Source: Salinicola rhizosphaerae (lineage in GTDB: Bacteria; Pseudomonadota; Gammaproteobacteria; Pseudomonadales; Halomonadaceae). Taken from it: a stretch of 64,000 bases of DNA. How positions within the stretch are numbered: the first letter of the stretch is position 1; each line of letters opens with the position of its first letter. Both the position numbers and the translations under genes were made by a program. Where the stretch lies: positions 115,281-179,280 of the forward strand of contig NZ_BMZI01000008.1 of NCBI RefSeq assembly GCF_014652715.1, written 5' to 3'. Under the pieces are notes generated by a model. It was given only the letters and a program-made list of their open reading frames with translations. It did not search any database and was not told the DNA's origin. Of this stretch, positions 43,925 through 53,263 are shown in pieces.

Positions 43925-45172
43925 ATGCCGCTCGCCTTCCCATACTCTCTGGCAGCCCCGCACTTCAGTGCACTTAACTTTTGCCAGGGAACGAACACAG
44001 ACGTGCCATATTCCACCGACACCGCCGACTCCGGTTCCCGATCGCTGCCGCGACTGTTCGTGACCAAACTGATCCACTTCATCAAGAAGCTGGTGCGCCT
44101 GTTCATTCGCCCGATGCGAGGCGACAAGGGCGAGGGCGGCGTCATAGTGCATCCTTATCGCGGCTACGGCTCGCACTCCGAAGCTTTCATCATGGGGCGG
44201 GTGTTTCGCCAGCCCGGGCGTCTGGGGCGCTGGAAACGCGGTGGCGTAATGCGCGACCTGGTCGATGTCGCCCGTCGCGTGGTGAGACACGGCGTCGCCG
44301 ACGCCAGAGTCGACATTCGACTCGGGGCCACGCACGCCACGGTCAACACCGATGCCGACGGCTACTTCTACGCCCATATCGAAATCACCCATACGCTGCC
44401 GGCAGAAGCCATGTGGCACACCGCCAAGCTCCGCGTGATCTCGGAGACGGACGCCATCAGCACCGAGACCGAAGTCTACATTCCGCCGGCAAGCACCGAC
44501 CTGCTGGTGATCAGCGATATCGACGACACCGTGATGTACACCGGGGTCGCCAACAAGCTGAAGATGCTCTATCGCCTGTTCATGGAGAAGGCCCATCGAC
44601 GCACGGCGTTTCCGGGGGTCGCGCCCTTCTACCGTGCGCTCTACGCCGGCGCCGAGGGCAATCGCCAGCGCCCCATGCTGTATGTCTCGCGCGGGCCCTG
44701 GAGCATCTACGAAATGCTCGAGATGTTCTTCAACATGAATCGCATTCCGGTCGGACCGATTCTGTTCCTGCGCGAGTGGGGAATGAGCCTGAAACGGCCC
44801 TGGCCGCGCAAGGCGGAAGATCACAAGACCGACGTGATTCACAACATGCTCACGCTTTACGACGAGCTGCCGTTCATCCTGATCGGCGACAGCGGCCAGC
44901 GCGACCCCGAGGTCTACGCCGAGATCGTCAAGGCCTACCCGGATCGGGTGCGTGCCGTCTATATCCGCAAGGTCGACAACGATCCGGAGCGCGACGCTGC
45001 CATCGAAGTCCTCGCCAACGAGATGCGCGAGAGCGGTTGCGAGCTGGTGCTGGCCCGCGACAGCGCCAGCATGGCCGAGCACGCGCTCGCCAACGGTTTC
45101 ATCTCAAATGAGGGACTGGAAGAGGTGCGACGCGACCAGCAGCCCTGGTCACGCCGCGCGAGCGATGAGTAG
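43925..45172 (+). CDS. App1-type phosphatase domain protein (DUF2183)
   Basis: A protein of up to 415 residues with the phosphatidate phosphatase APP1 catalytic domain. The HAD-like DxDxT motif is ISDIDDTVMYTG, followed by FPGVAPFYRAL, LYVSRGPWSIYEMLEMFF and PFILIGDSGQRDPEVYAEIV, which hold the remaining acidic catalytic residues. The first half (residues about 55-175) is a beta-rich domain ending in a TEVYIPP strand. Yeast App1 hydrolyses phosphatidate; bacterial substrates are not established. The start is unclear: the ATG at 43925 has a poorly spaced AGG, and GTG 44003 is an alternative that would drop 26 residues. Confidence 0.82.
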   Translation: MPLAFPYSLAAPHFSALNFCQGTNTDVPYSTDTADSGSRSLPRLFVTKLIHFIKKLVRLFIRPMRGDKGEGGVIVHPYRGYGSHSEAFIMGRVFRQPGRLGRWKRGGVMRDLVDVARRVVRHGVADARVDIRLGATHATVNTDADGYFYAHIEITHTLPAEAMWHTAKLRVISETDAISTETEVYIPPASTDLLVISDIDDTVMYTGVANKLKMLYRLFMEKAHRRTAFPGVAPFYRALYAGAEGNRQRPMLYVSRGPWSIYEMLEMFFNMNRIPVGPILFLREWGMSLKRPWPRKAEDHKTDVIHNMLTLYDELPFILIGDSGQRDPEVYAEIVKAYPDRVRAVYIRKVDNDPERDAAIEVLANEMRESGCELVLARDSASMAEHALANGFISNEGLEEVRRDQQPWSRRASDE

Positions 45173-45220
45173 CGAGCAGCCGCTCGGTGCGGCAGGCATC
45201 GTACTCGCAGCGCAGAAACA

Positions 45221-45484
45221 TTATTCGTAGTGGCTCCAGAGCCTAAGAACCTTGACCACTTTTTCGTCGTCGAGCACCTGATAAACCAGCCGATGCTGAA
45301 TATTGATGCGACGCAAGTAGGCACCCGCAAGATCGCCGATGAGCTTCTCGAACGGCGGCGGCTTGCAGTAAGGATCTTCCGCGATCAGTGCCAACAGCTC
45401 CTCGGCCTTGGGTTTGAGGCCACTGGAAGCCAGTTTCTTCGCATCTTTCTGAGCCTGCCGAGTGAAAGCCAGCCTCCACGTCAC
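45221..45484 (-). CDS. yoeB: YoeB-family mRNA interferase toxin
   Basis: An 87-residue RelE-superfamily toxin that cleaves mRNA in the ribosomal A site. The YoeB signature is clear: FTRQAQKDAKKLASSG, PPFEKLIGDLAGAYLRRINIQHRLVY with the catalytic arginine region, and VKVLRLWSHYE, whose final His-Tyr supports catalysis. The start is a GTG (45484) that overlaps the antitoxin TGA in a GTGA arrangement, giving translational coupling. One deviation from canonical YoeB is GAYLRR in place of GxYSRR. Confidence 0.88.
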   Translation of the reverse strand: MTWRLAFTRQAQKDAKKLASSGLKPKAEELLALIAEDPYCKPPPFEKLIGDLAGAYLRRINIQHRLVYQVLDDEKVVKVLRLWSHYE

Positions 45485-45723
45485 CAATCCAGCTCCGCAT
45501 CACAGTCGTCCACCGGCGTCTCCATCCCCTCACGGATCGACTCCCGCATGCCCGGTACGGAGAGCAGATAGAGCGTCTCCTGAATGGCCGACCAGTCTTC
45601 TTCGGCGATCAGCACTGCCCGGTTACGTTTGCCCGTGATGACGATCGGCTGATGTGACTCAGCAGTCTCGTCGATCAACCGGTAGAGATTGCTACGCGCT
45701 TCAGTCGCGGTTACGCCCGTCAT
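45481..45723 (-). CDS. yefM: YefM-family antitoxin
   Basis: An 80-residue Phd/YefM antitoxin. The N-terminal DNA-binding fold is TGVTATEARSNLYRLIDETAESHQPIVITG and the rest, AVLIAEEDWSAIQETLYLLSVPGMRESI, followed by an acidic tail, binds the toxin. The ATG at 45723 is chosen over an upstream TTG. Together with YoeB it should repress its own promoter through the palindrome upstream. Such modules move horizontally, and this one sits alone between two core genes. Confidence 0.9.
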   Translation of the reverse strand: MTGVTATEARSNLYRLIDETAESHQPIVITGKRNRAVLIAEEDWSAIQETLYLLSVPGMRESIREGMETPVDDCDAELDW

Positions 45724-45758
45724 GACGCCCCCAGTCAATGGTCAAGATCCTACCGAAG

Positions 45759-45775
45759 TGTACGCTTTTCCGTAC
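45759..45775. promoter_or_regulatory. Palindromic operator upstream of yefM-yoeB
   Basis: GTACG-CTTTTC-CGTAC is an inverted repeat 36 bases before the antitoxin start. The core TGTACG resembles the TGTACA hexamers bound by E. coli YefM-YoeB, so it is the probable autoregulatory site. Confidence 0.55.
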
Positions 45776-45817
45776 GTCCGTCAAGACGAACGTCAAGAGA
45801 TACCGCGAGCCACGGTG

Positions 45818-47293
45818 TCAGGCAGCCTTGCCAGAGCCGATGTCCGCAACCAGCGCCTTGAGCACTTTCCAGAACTCCTCGACCGAGGCGAGTTCGGTGC
45901 GCTCGGTCGGCGAGTGGGCGCCGCGAATCACCGGACCGAACGAAATCATCTCGAGCTGCGGATACTTGCCCCCGATGATGCCGCACTCGAGCCCGGCGTG
46001 AATGACCTCGACCGCCGGATCCTCGCCGATGAGTTCCTGGTGCAGCCGGCGGAAGCGCGTCAGCAGCGTGCTGTCGGCGCTCGGGGTCCAGCCGGGGTAG
46101 GCGTTCTCGACCCGGGTCTGCGCACCGATCAGCCCGAACAGCGCGGCAAAGCGATCGGCCAAGTTCTGCGTGGCGCTGTCGCGCAGCGAGCGCACCAGCG
46201 CACAGAGGTGGAAACGTCCATTCTCGAGCGAGACGACACCCAGATTGTTGGAAGTCTCGACCACGCCAGGCACTTCGACGCTCATGCGTTCGACACCGTA
46301 GGGGGCGGCGTGCAGCGCGGCGACGAGGAGCTGGGTGGCGGTATCGGTCAGGGCTTCGGCCTCCTCGCAGGAGGTCGCGGCCGGCGCTACCGTCAGCGTG
46401 ACGTTGTCGTCGACACCGGCAAGCTCCTCGCGATAGAGCGCCTGCTGTTCTGCCAACCGCAGCTCCAGTGCCGGCAGGTGGTGCTCGTCGATGGCGATGG
46501 TCGCGAAGGCTTCACGCGGCAGCGCATTGCGCAACGTGCCGCCACGATAGTCGACCAGCCGGATCTCGAGCTCGCCCAGCGCCCGTAACGCGCGCACCAG
46601 CAACTGGTTGGCGTTACCCAGCTCCTTGTGAATATCTGCTCCGGAGTGACCGCCGACCAGGCCGGTCAGCGCAATCTGGCGCATCACTTCCTCGTCGTCA
46701 CAGCCGCGCATGGGCAGATCGGCATCGACCACCACGTCCGCGCCGCCGGCGCAGCCGATATAGACTTCACCACGATCCTCGGAGTCCAGGTTGAGCAGAT
46801 ACCGCCCTTCGAGCCAGTCCTCGTCGAGAGAAAGTGCCCCCTGTAGCGAGGTCTCCTCCTCCAGCGTGAAGAGCGCCTCGACCGGCCCGGTCTCGATATC
46901 GTCCGCCTCAAGAATCGCCAGGGCGGCGGCGACGCCGAGCCCATTGTCCGCGCCAAGGGTCGTGCCGCGCGCGTACAGCCAGCCGTTCTCGACGTAGGTC
47001 TCGAGCGGGTCGTTGAGGAAATCGTGCGGATGATCGGCGTTGGCCTGGGTCACCATGTCGAGATGCCCCTGCAGGACGATGCCGGGCACCGATTCACGGC
47101 CGGGGCTCGCGGCGCGTCGAATGCGCAAATTGCCATAGCTGTCGCGGTCGTGGGCAAGGCCTTTCTCGTCGGCCCAGCGCTCGAGCACCTCGACCAGCTG
47201 CGCCTCGTGGCCGGAAGGTCGCGGCGTATTGCACAGCGTGCGGAAGTGGCGCCAGACGGGTTCAGGAGCCAGTGTCAGCAGATGATCGTTCAT
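45818..47293 (-). CDS. pepD: Aminoacyl-histidine dipeptidase (peptidase D)
   Basis: A 491-residue cytosolic zinc aminopeptidase of family M20C that hydrolyses Xaa-His and other dipeptides. Zinc and catalytic residues lie in IVLQGHLDMVTQ (His, Asp), TTLGADNGLGVA (bridging Asp), FTLEEETSLQGA (catalytic Glu-Glu), LNLDSED (Asp) and, at the end, the final ligand histidine in VIRGAHSPTERTEL. GLVGGHSGADIHKELGNANQLL in the lid domain is typical of PepD. The gene is monocistronic. Confidence 0.94.
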   Translation of the reverse strand: MNDHLLTLAPEPVWRHFRTLCNTPRPSGHEAQLVEVLERWADEKGLAHDRDSYGNLRIRRAASPGRESVPGIVLQGHLDMVTQANADHPHDFLNDPLETYVENGWLYARGTTLGADNGLGVAAALAILEADDIETGPVEALFTLEEETSLQGALSLDEDWLEGRYLLNLDSEDRGEVYIGCAGGADVVVDADLPMRGCDDEEVMRQIALTGLVGGHSGADIHKELGNANQLLVRALRALGELEIRLVDYRGGTLRNALPREAFATIAIDEHHLPALELRLAEQQALYREELAGVDDNVTLTVAPAATSCEEAEALTDTATQLLVAALHAAPYGVERMSVEVPGVVETSNNLGVVSLENGRFHLCALVRSLRDSATQNLADRFAALFGLIGAQTRVENAYPGWTPSADSTLLTRFRRLHQELIGEDPAVEVIHAGLECGIIGGKYPQLEMISFGPVIRGAHSPTERTELASVEEFWKVLKALVADIGSGKAA

Positions 47294-47501
47294 GGTCGGT
47301 TTCCTGCGTGTCGCCGGTTGGCGATCGAGCGGCCGCCGGACGAGCGAGGCAGCCGTTTATCATCATGGTATATGCACGAAAATCACGCGCACGAGATTCA
47401 AGGTGCCAACACCTTACTCGTCGGCCCGACGCTTGACCATAGGGGAGCCGCCAAGCGATTGGCGGCAACGCCAGCTCCGCGGTGAGCGGCGTTCGCGAGC
47501 G

Positions 47502-49781
47502 TCACTTCCCGCCGAGAAGCCGGCGCGCCCACTGCCTGGCCGTCGCCTCCCGCTCGCGCCGCGCCGCCGCCGGCAACCCCGCCGATACGTCGGCACGAAG
47601 CGCAAACAGCATCGCCGCCATCGCGGCGATATCGGTACCGGTGAGCGCATCGCACGCGTCGAGCTTCTCCAGCGGCTGACGACGCCACCACGCAAGCCAG
47701 GCCTCGCGCAGCCAGGGCCTGACCAGCGGCAACGCCCCGCCACCTTCGGCAAACCAGCCGAGCCGTCGCTCGATCTCGGCGTCGATCGCCGGCGCACTTC
47801 CCTCGTGGAGCAGCAGCGCTGCGGTGAATGGCTCGATGCTATCGAGCTCGGTCGCCAGCAGATCCGGCAGCAGGCGCACGAAATCGTGGTTCATCCGCGC
47901 TATCGTCGACTGCGCTTCAGCGGTCAGACCGCGCCCCATCATCAGCGCCGGCTCGCCGCTGGAAGCCTCTCGCGTCAGCCCGATGCGCAGTGAACGGAAA
48001 TCCTGCGCACGCCAGAACCGTATCAACTCGGGCTCGGCACCGAAGCTCGCGCCGAGATGCTCGATGCCGTGCGCACGCGCGGCCTTGGCGGCACGCTCGA
48101 TCAGCCCGGCGCCGACACCCTGGCGCCGGGCCTCGGGATGCACCGCGATACGCATGACTCGCCACAAGTGCGCCTCGGCCGCTTCCAGAAACCCACCATG
48201 AGCCGCCAGCGACTGCGCCAGCAGGTGACCGCGCGGCCGCCGCCGTCCATGATGAATCTCTCCGGCCAGCGCGGCATCGAAACCGCCCTCCTGCTGCACG
48301 ACGCAGAGCCCGACCACGAGTCCGCCAGCTTCGGCGGCCAGCAGATGAACGTCGGGGCCGTCCAGCAACTGGCGCAGATCGCTCGGCGCCGTTCGGTAGT
48401 GCGCCTGTACCAATAGACCGAAGACACGTTCGAGCAGCGGATCGTCCGCCGCCAGGGCGTCGCGATCCAACCAGCGGTAACCGACGGCGGCGTTTTCCAG
48501 CGCGCGCGTCACGCGCGGTGGCCTGGCGATGTCGGCATCGAGACAGAGCAGCGAGCGCGTCAGCGCTTCCAACGGGTCATCGTCGCCCCAGCGCACCGGC
48601 GTTTTCATTTCGAGACGGCGCCAGTCCGGCGTGACGCTGTCGAGCCGCGCGCGCAGTCGGACCTCGAAGCCGCGGCCGGTTCCCTCGTAGCCGTGCACCG
48701 TCGTGGCAAACGCCAGCCGGGGAAAGCGCTCGAGCCAATCACCGAGCCGTGCCGCGGGAATGGCGGCGGCCTCGTCGACCCACAGCGTCGGCGGTGCGTG
48801 CCGGTCGATTGATGCGTCCGCGAGCGCCGGCACCACCGCTTCCGGCGCCAGCCACGCCACGCAGCAGTTGCGCCCATCGATGACGACCTCGAAGCGATGT
48901 TCGCGACGAACACCGCACGGCAGCAGCGCGGCGAGCCGTGCGAACAGCGCCTCCACCGAGTCGACGCTCGGCGACGTCACCCACAACCGGCTCTCGCCCG
49001 CGCGCAGCCGCCGGGCAGCCGCGATACCAAGTGCGGCGCTCTTGCCGCGACCACGATCAGCGATCAATACCACCGGCCGCCGCCTACGCAGCTTCGCCAG
49101 CCGCTCGACGGCCAGTGCCTGATCCTGAGTCAGACAGTCGGGATCGACCGCCACGCCACCTTCGGAGCCGACGGGCTCAGGCCAATGCGGCAAGGAAGGC
49201 AGATTGCCATCCGCCCAGGTCGCCAGCGCCGAAAAGGCGCGCAGCCATCGCGCGCACCGGGCCAGATAGCGAGCGTCGAGCGTCTCGGGCTCGTGGGGCC
49301 AGTGCGCAAGGCGGCGATAGTCGGCATCGCCGCGCCAGTCCACGTGCTTGGCGTCGAGCCAGTGCGCCGGTGTCAGCAGTAGCAGCCAGCCTCCGGCTTT
49401 CACCGTGCCGCTGACCGCACCGAAGGCATCCGGGTCGAAGCCGCTACCTCCGCCGCCGGTGTTGCCACTGCAGGCATCGAAGACGACGAGATCGTGCTCG
49501 CAGCCGAGGCGGCTGCGTGCCCGTGCGTGGGACAGTGAGGGGATTTCGCCGTCGAGCGATGAGGGCCGCTGGCCAACCCAGAGCGGCGAGCGCCAGGCTC
49601 TCCTTTCACCCCCGGCCACAGTCGCGATCGCACTCTCAGTCGCAAACCAGCGTGCGGCCCTGGCGGCGGCGAGGCCGGCACCGTCATCGGCGATCCAGAC
49701 CACGCCGCGCCAGCGCCGCGCCAGCAAGATCGTCTCTTGCTGGCGCCGCCAGGCGAGAAGTTCCGCCGTATCCGCGATCAC
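47502..49781 (-). CDS. tmcA: tRNA(Met) cytidine acetyltransferase TmcA
   Basis: A 759-residue RNA helicase-acetyltransferase that makes N4-acetylcytidine at the wobble base of elongator tRNA-Met. In order: an N-terminal DUF1726 domain (to about residue 190), an ATPase module with Walker A LIADRGRGKSAALG and Walker B-like TLWVDEAAAIP, a GNAT domain with VMRIAVHPEARRQGVGAGLIE and IEHLGASFGAEPELIRFW, and a C-terminal tRNA-binding region. The start is a GTG at 49781, five bases after the stop of the membrane-protein gene, so the two are co-transcribed. Confidence 0.92.
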   Translation of the reverse strand: MIADTAELLAWRRQQETILLARRWRGVVWIADDGAGLAAARAARWFATESAIATVAGGERRAWRSPLWVGQRPSSLDGEIPSLSHARARSRLGCEHDLVVFDACSGNTGGGGSGFDPDAFGAVSGTVKAGGWLLLLTPAHWLDAKHVDWRGDADYRRLAHWPHEPETLDARYLARCARWLRAFSALATWADGNLPSLPHWPEPVGSEGGVAVDPDCLTQDQALAVERLAKLRRRRPVVLIADRGRGKSAALGIAAARRLRAGESRLWVTSPSVDSVEALFARLAALLPCGVRREHRFEVVIDGRNCCVAWLAPEAVVPALADASIDRHAPPTLWVDEAAAIPAARLGDWLERFPRLAFATTVHGYEGTGRGFEVRLRARLDSVTPDWRRLEMKTPVRWGDDDPLEALTRSLLCLDADIARPPRVTRALENAAVGYRWLDRDALAADDPLLERVFGLLVQAHYRTAPSDLRQLLDGPDVHLLAAEAGGLVVGLCVVQQEGGFDAALAGEIHHGRRRPRGHLLAQSLAAHGGFLEAAEAHLWRVMRIAVHPEARRQGVGAGLIERAAKAARAHGIEHLGASFGAEPELIRFWRAQDFRSLRIGLTREASSGEPALMMGRGLTAEAQSTIARMNHDFVRLLPDLLATELDSIEPFTAALLLHEGSAPAIDAEIERRLGWFAEGGGALPLVRPWLREAWLAWWRRQPLEKLDACDALTGTDIAAMAAMLFALRADVSAGLPAAARREREATARQWARRLLGGK

Positions 49782-49786
49782 CGTAT

Positions 49787-50206
49787 TCAGCCAAAAACGG
49801 CGCCGAGATCCGGCTTCATCGTCGGGCAGAAACGCGCCGCGACGACGCCCAGCACGACGCCTCCCAGCGTCAGCAGAACCGGCAGCCAGGTCAGCGCCAC
49901 GCCGGAGGAGACATAGAGGTAGAGAAAGAACACGGTCAGCACGCCGCCGCCCAGCAGGCGTCCGGCCTTGACGCCCGCCAGGTAGACGCTGACCAGTACG
50001 CCGACGAAAGGAATCAGCACGCTGAAAAGATTGATGGCGAAGCCATGTCCGCCCTCGCCCATCCCGGGCAGGATGAAGCGCGCGACCAGCTCCCAGGCGA
50101 GCAGATAGAGAATCACCGGTGCCGCGAATGCACCGATCAGACGCAGCACGGTACGCACGGGTTCATCGGCGCCGGGTCGCGGCGGTTGAGGATTGTTGAG
50201 CGACAT
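49787..50206 (-). CDS. Hypothetical membrane protein, 139 aa
   Basis: A small integral membrane protein with about four hydrophobic helices (VLRLIGAFAAPVILYLLAW, FAINLFSVLIPFVGVLVSVYLAG, GVLTVFFLYLYVSSGVAL and VLLTLGGVVLGVVAARF). I do not recognise a family. AGGA eight bases upstream supports the ATG at 50206 over the longer frame. It precedes tmcA by five bases; a functional link is not evident. Confidence 0.68.
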   Translation of the reverse strand: MSLNNPQPPRPGADEPVRTVLRLIGAFAAPVILYLLAWELVARFILPGMGEGGHGFAINLFSVLIPFVGVLVSVYLAGVKAGRLLGGGVLTVFFLYLYVSSGVALTWLPVLLTLGGVVLGVVAARFCPTMKPDLGAVFG

Positions 50207-50274
50207 TCGGCGCTTCCTGGTTGGCAAAGGATCGCGCTATTGAATCATCGCCGCCGGACAATTGCACAGCCGAG

Positions 50275-51840
50275 TCAGTGCTCGATCTTCTTGAGCAGAA
50301 ACACCAGCGGCACGCTCAGCAGATAGATGCAGCCCATCCAAAGGAAGATATCGTTGTAGGCGAGCACCTGGGTCTGGATACCGACACGCTGACCGAGCTG
50401 AGCGACGGCGCTGTGGTAAGGGTCGGCAACGTGGCCGACCAGCATCGACTGATAGTTCTCGATCTGCTGCTGAACCACCAATCGCCCCTGGTTCAGCGAG
50501 CCGATCAGCTGATTCCAGTGGAAGTCCTCGCGCCAGTCACGCACGGTATCGAGCATAGCCAACCCCACCGCACCGCCAAGGTTGCGCATCACGCTGAAGA
50601 GCCCTGCCGCGTTGCCGAGCTCCTGCGGTGGCAGCGTGCCCATGGCAATACGCGAAGCGGGGATGATGCACATGATCATGCCGATGCCACGCACGATCTG
50701 CGGCCAGAAGAACTGCCAGAAGCCGGACTCATCGGTCAGATTCGAGTTCATGGCCGTGCCGATACCGATCAGCAGAAGCCCCATGAACAGCAAAAGGCGC
50801 AGGTCGACCGAGTTGGTCAGGCGCCCGACGAGGGGGGCGGTGAAGAACATCGACACGCCGGTGACGAACATCACCTCGCCGATCTGCAAGCTCGAATAGC
50901 CGCGCACATTGCCGAGAAAGAGCGGCATCAGATAGACCAGGCCATACATCGCGATACCAACGATGAAGACCAGGCCGGTGCCGATGGAGAAGTTGAGGTT
51001 CTTGAACGCGTGCAGATCGACGATGGGATAACGCGCCGTCAGCACGCGCCAGAAGAAGCCGATGCAGGAAACGACGCAGAGCAGCGTCATCCAGATGATC
51101 AGCTCGCTGGCGAACCAGTCGTCGCCGGGCCCCTCTTCCAGCACGAACTCCAGACTGCCGAGAAACAGCGCGATCAGGATCAGGCCCTGGAAATCGAGCC
51201 GCTTGGCGACCTCGGGATCACCCTCGTCGACATCCAGAAAACGCCATGCCGCGATCGTCACGCAGATGCCCGGAATGACGTTGGCCAGGAACAGCCAGTG
51301 CCAGCTGAAGAGTTCGGTGACGTAGCCGCCGACCGTCGGCCCGATCGACGGCGCCATGGTGACGACCATACCGATCACCCCCTGCACCGCCCCCATCTTG
51401 CGCCGCGGAAACAGCGAGAAGCTCACCGCCTGGGTGATCGGAATCATCGCGCCACCCATGAAGCCCTGAATGGCGCGCAGGATGATGAGCTGCTCGATGC
51501 TCGAGGCCAGCGCACAGCCGAGACTCGCCAGGGTGAAGCCGGCGCAGGAGATGACGAAGGCGACTCGCGTCGAGAGCCAGCGCATCAGCACGCCGGAGAG
51601 CGGAATCATGATGATCTCCGCCACCAGATAGGAGGTCTGGATCCAGGAGATTTCGTCGCTCGAGGCCGAAACGCCGGCCTGAATCTCGTTGAGCGAGCTG
51701 GCGACGATCTGGATGTCCAGAATCGCCATGAACATCCCGAACACCGCCGCAATGAAGCCAAAGCGGTGATGCCAGGAAGGCATGTCCTGCGGGCCGGCGT
51801 GATTGCCTGCAGGCGCTTCGGGTGTTGCCACCTCACTCAT
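50275..51840 (-). CDS. emrB: EmrB-type MFS multidrug exporter (DHA2 family)
   Basis: A 521-residue, 14-helix proton-driven exporter. The opening FGMFMAILDIQIVASSLNEIQ, with the DHA2-typical membrane aspartate, and the SYLVAEIIMIPLSGVL and LGCALASSIEQLIILRAIQG segments match EmrB. It assembles with the periplasmic adaptor encoded by the next gene upstream and an outer membrane TolC protein coded elsewhere. It starts six bases after the emrA-like stop, so the genes form an operon controlled by the divergent TetR-type regulator. Confidence 0.9.
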   Translation of the reverse strand: MSEVATPEAPAGNHAGPQDMPSWHHRFGFIAAVFGMFMAILDIQIVASSLNEIQAGVSASSDEISWIQTSYLVAEIIMIPLSGVLMRWLSTRVAFVISCAGFTLASLGCALASSIEQLIILRAIQGFMGGAMIPITQAVSFSLFPRRKMGAVQGVIGMVVTMAPSIGPTVGGYVTELFSWHWLFLANVIPGICVTIAAWRFLDVDEGDPEVAKRLDFQGLILIALFLGSLEFVLEEGPGDDWFASELIIWMTLLCVVSCIGFFWRVLTARYPIVDLHAFKNLNFSIGTGLVFIVGIAMYGLVYLMPLFLGNVRGYSSLQIGEVMFVTGVSMFFTAPLVGRLTNSVDLRLLLFMGLLLIGIGTAMNSNLTDESGFWQFFWPQIVRGIGMIMCIIPASRIAMGTLPPQELGNAAGLFSVMRNLGGAVGLAMLDTVRDWREDFHWNQLIGSLNQGRLVVQQQIENYQSMLVGHVADPYHSAVAQLGQRVGIQTQVLAYNDIFLWMGCIYLLSVPLVFLLKKIEH

Positions 51841-51846
51841 GCCGAA

Positions 51847-53067
51847 TCACTCGCTCGCGCCGCTGGCTTGGCGCGACATGGCCTCATCGGGCTCGGCAGT
51901 CGAGCCGCCTCCGGACTGTCCCGAGGTCGAGGCGCCATCGGGCGGTTTCTGATCCGAAGCATCATCGGCCAGCCCGGAGTCCGGATCGCCATCGGGCAGC
52001 CCCGGGCCCGGATTAAAATAGATCGCCTGACCGTCGACTTCGCGAGTATCCACCGAGGGTACCACCGAGAGCCCCGCCTGCAGGCGCCACAGCTGATCCT
52101 TCGGACCAGTCACGAGGATCTTCACCGGCACGCGCTGGACGATCTTGTTGAAGTTGCCGGTGGCGTTGTCCTGCGGCAGCAGACTGAATTCGGTCCCCGT
52201 CGCCGGCGCCACGCTGTCCACGCGGCCGGTGAACGCGATATCCGGGTAGGCATCCACCGCAAGCGAGACCGGCTGGCCGACGCGCATGCGCTCGATCTGC
52301 GTCTCCTTGTAGTTGGCGACCACATAGGCGCTGGAGACCGGAACCAGCTGCATCAGCGTCAACGATGGCTGCGCCAGATTGCCCGGCTCGACGGTGCGAT
52401 TGCCGATCACGCCAGCCCGACTGGCGACGATGCGGGTTTTGTCGAGCTGGCTCTGGTTGTAGGCAATATCCGCCTCGGCGGCTTCGCGATTGGCCTTGGC
52501 GCTGTCGATCGAGGCTTGATCCGCCGTGAGCTGCCGCTTGGCGGACTCGACGCTCGCCTGGCGCGCCTTCAGCGTGGCCTGCGCGACGTTCAACGACGCC
52601 CGGTCATCGTCGAGCTGCTGGCGCGAGGCATAGTTGTTCGCCGCCAGCGATTGAGAACGCTGCAGATGCTGGCGCGCCTGATCCACGTCGGACTGGGCCG
52701 ACGCGACCTGAGCCTCGGCCTCATCGATGCTCGCCCGGTCGAGATCTACCTGACGCTCGGCCTGGGTCACGTTGGCGCTGCTCACCGCCAGCTGTGCCTG
52801 CGACTGGGCGAGCTGGCTGCGCACGTCACGGTCGTCGAGCTGGACCAGCAGGTCACCCTTTTCCACCCGCTGATTGTCGTTCACTGCCACCCTGACCACC
52901 TTCTGGGTCAGTTCGGCACGCACCGCCACGCTGTCGGTCCGCACGTAGGCGTTGTCGGTCTCGATGAAGAAACGACCGGTTTGCCACCAGTGCCAGCCGT
53001 AGATCAACGCGACCACGAGCACGACCACGACCACCGCGACCGTGTACAACTTCTTCTTGATCTTCAT
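51847..53067 (-). CDS. emrA: EmrA-type membrane fusion protein
   Basis: A 406-residue HlyD-family adaptor linking EmrB to TolC. One N-terminal helix (YTVAVVVVVLVVALIYGWHWW) is followed by the first half of a lipoyl domain (FFIETDNAYVRTDSVAVRAELTQ), a long coiled-coil hairpin rich in Gln, Ala and Ser (about residues 90-200), the second lipoyl half and a beta-barrel (GQPVSLAVDAYPDIAFTGRVDSV). An unusual 50-residue disordered tail rich in Pro, Asp, Gly and Ser ends the protein. It is the first gene of the efflux operon. Confidence 0.9.
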   Translation of the reverse strand: MKIKKKLYTVAVVVVVLVVALIYGWHWWQTGRFFIETDNAYVRTDSVAVRAELTQKVVRVAVNDNQRVEKGDLLVQLDDRDVRSQLAQSQAQLAVSSANVTQAERQVDLDRASIDEAEAQVASAQSDVDQARQHLQRSQSLAANNYASRQQLDDDRASLNVAQATLKARQASVESAKRQLTADQASIDSAKANREAAEADIAYNQSQLDKTRIVASRAGVIGNRTVEPGNLAQPSLTLMQLVPVSSAYVVANYKETQIERMRVGQPVSLAVDAYPDIAFTGRVDSVAPATGTEFSLLPQDNATGNFNKIVQRVPVKILVTGPKDQLWRLQAGLSVVPSVDTREVDGQAIYFNPGPGLPDGDPDSGLADDASDQKPPDGASTSGQSGGGSTAEPDEAMSRQASGASE

Positions 53068-53135
53068 GCCAAGCCTATTTCGATAAGCCCGTGTCGACGA
53101 GCCTGTTTCGATGCTGGTGATACAGGCAACTCAAT

Positions 53136-53153
53136 GTGTAATGTATGCTACAC
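53136..53153. promoter_or_regulatory. Inverted repeat between emrAB and the tetR-type gene
   Basis: GTGTA-N8-TACAC lies in an AT-rich stretch of the 196-base gap between the divergent emrA-like and tetR-type genes. Position and size suit a TetR-family operator overlapping one or both promoters. Confidence 0.5.
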
Positions 53154-53263
53154 TATCTTTTGTAAAACGCCACCGCCATCGAGTATGAGAAGGTAGCGGT
53201 ACGCATCCGAACGCAGCGCCGTTTCCCGTTCTGGATGCGTCCTGCTCCCGGCCAGAGACTTCC

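Noticed and set aside
50221-53196. A 991-codon plus-strand open frame opposite emrB and emrA
   Set aside because: It is the antisense of two clear genes. High GC makes long antisense frames common; its translation is low-complexity (His, Arg, Asp, Gln) and matches no fold.
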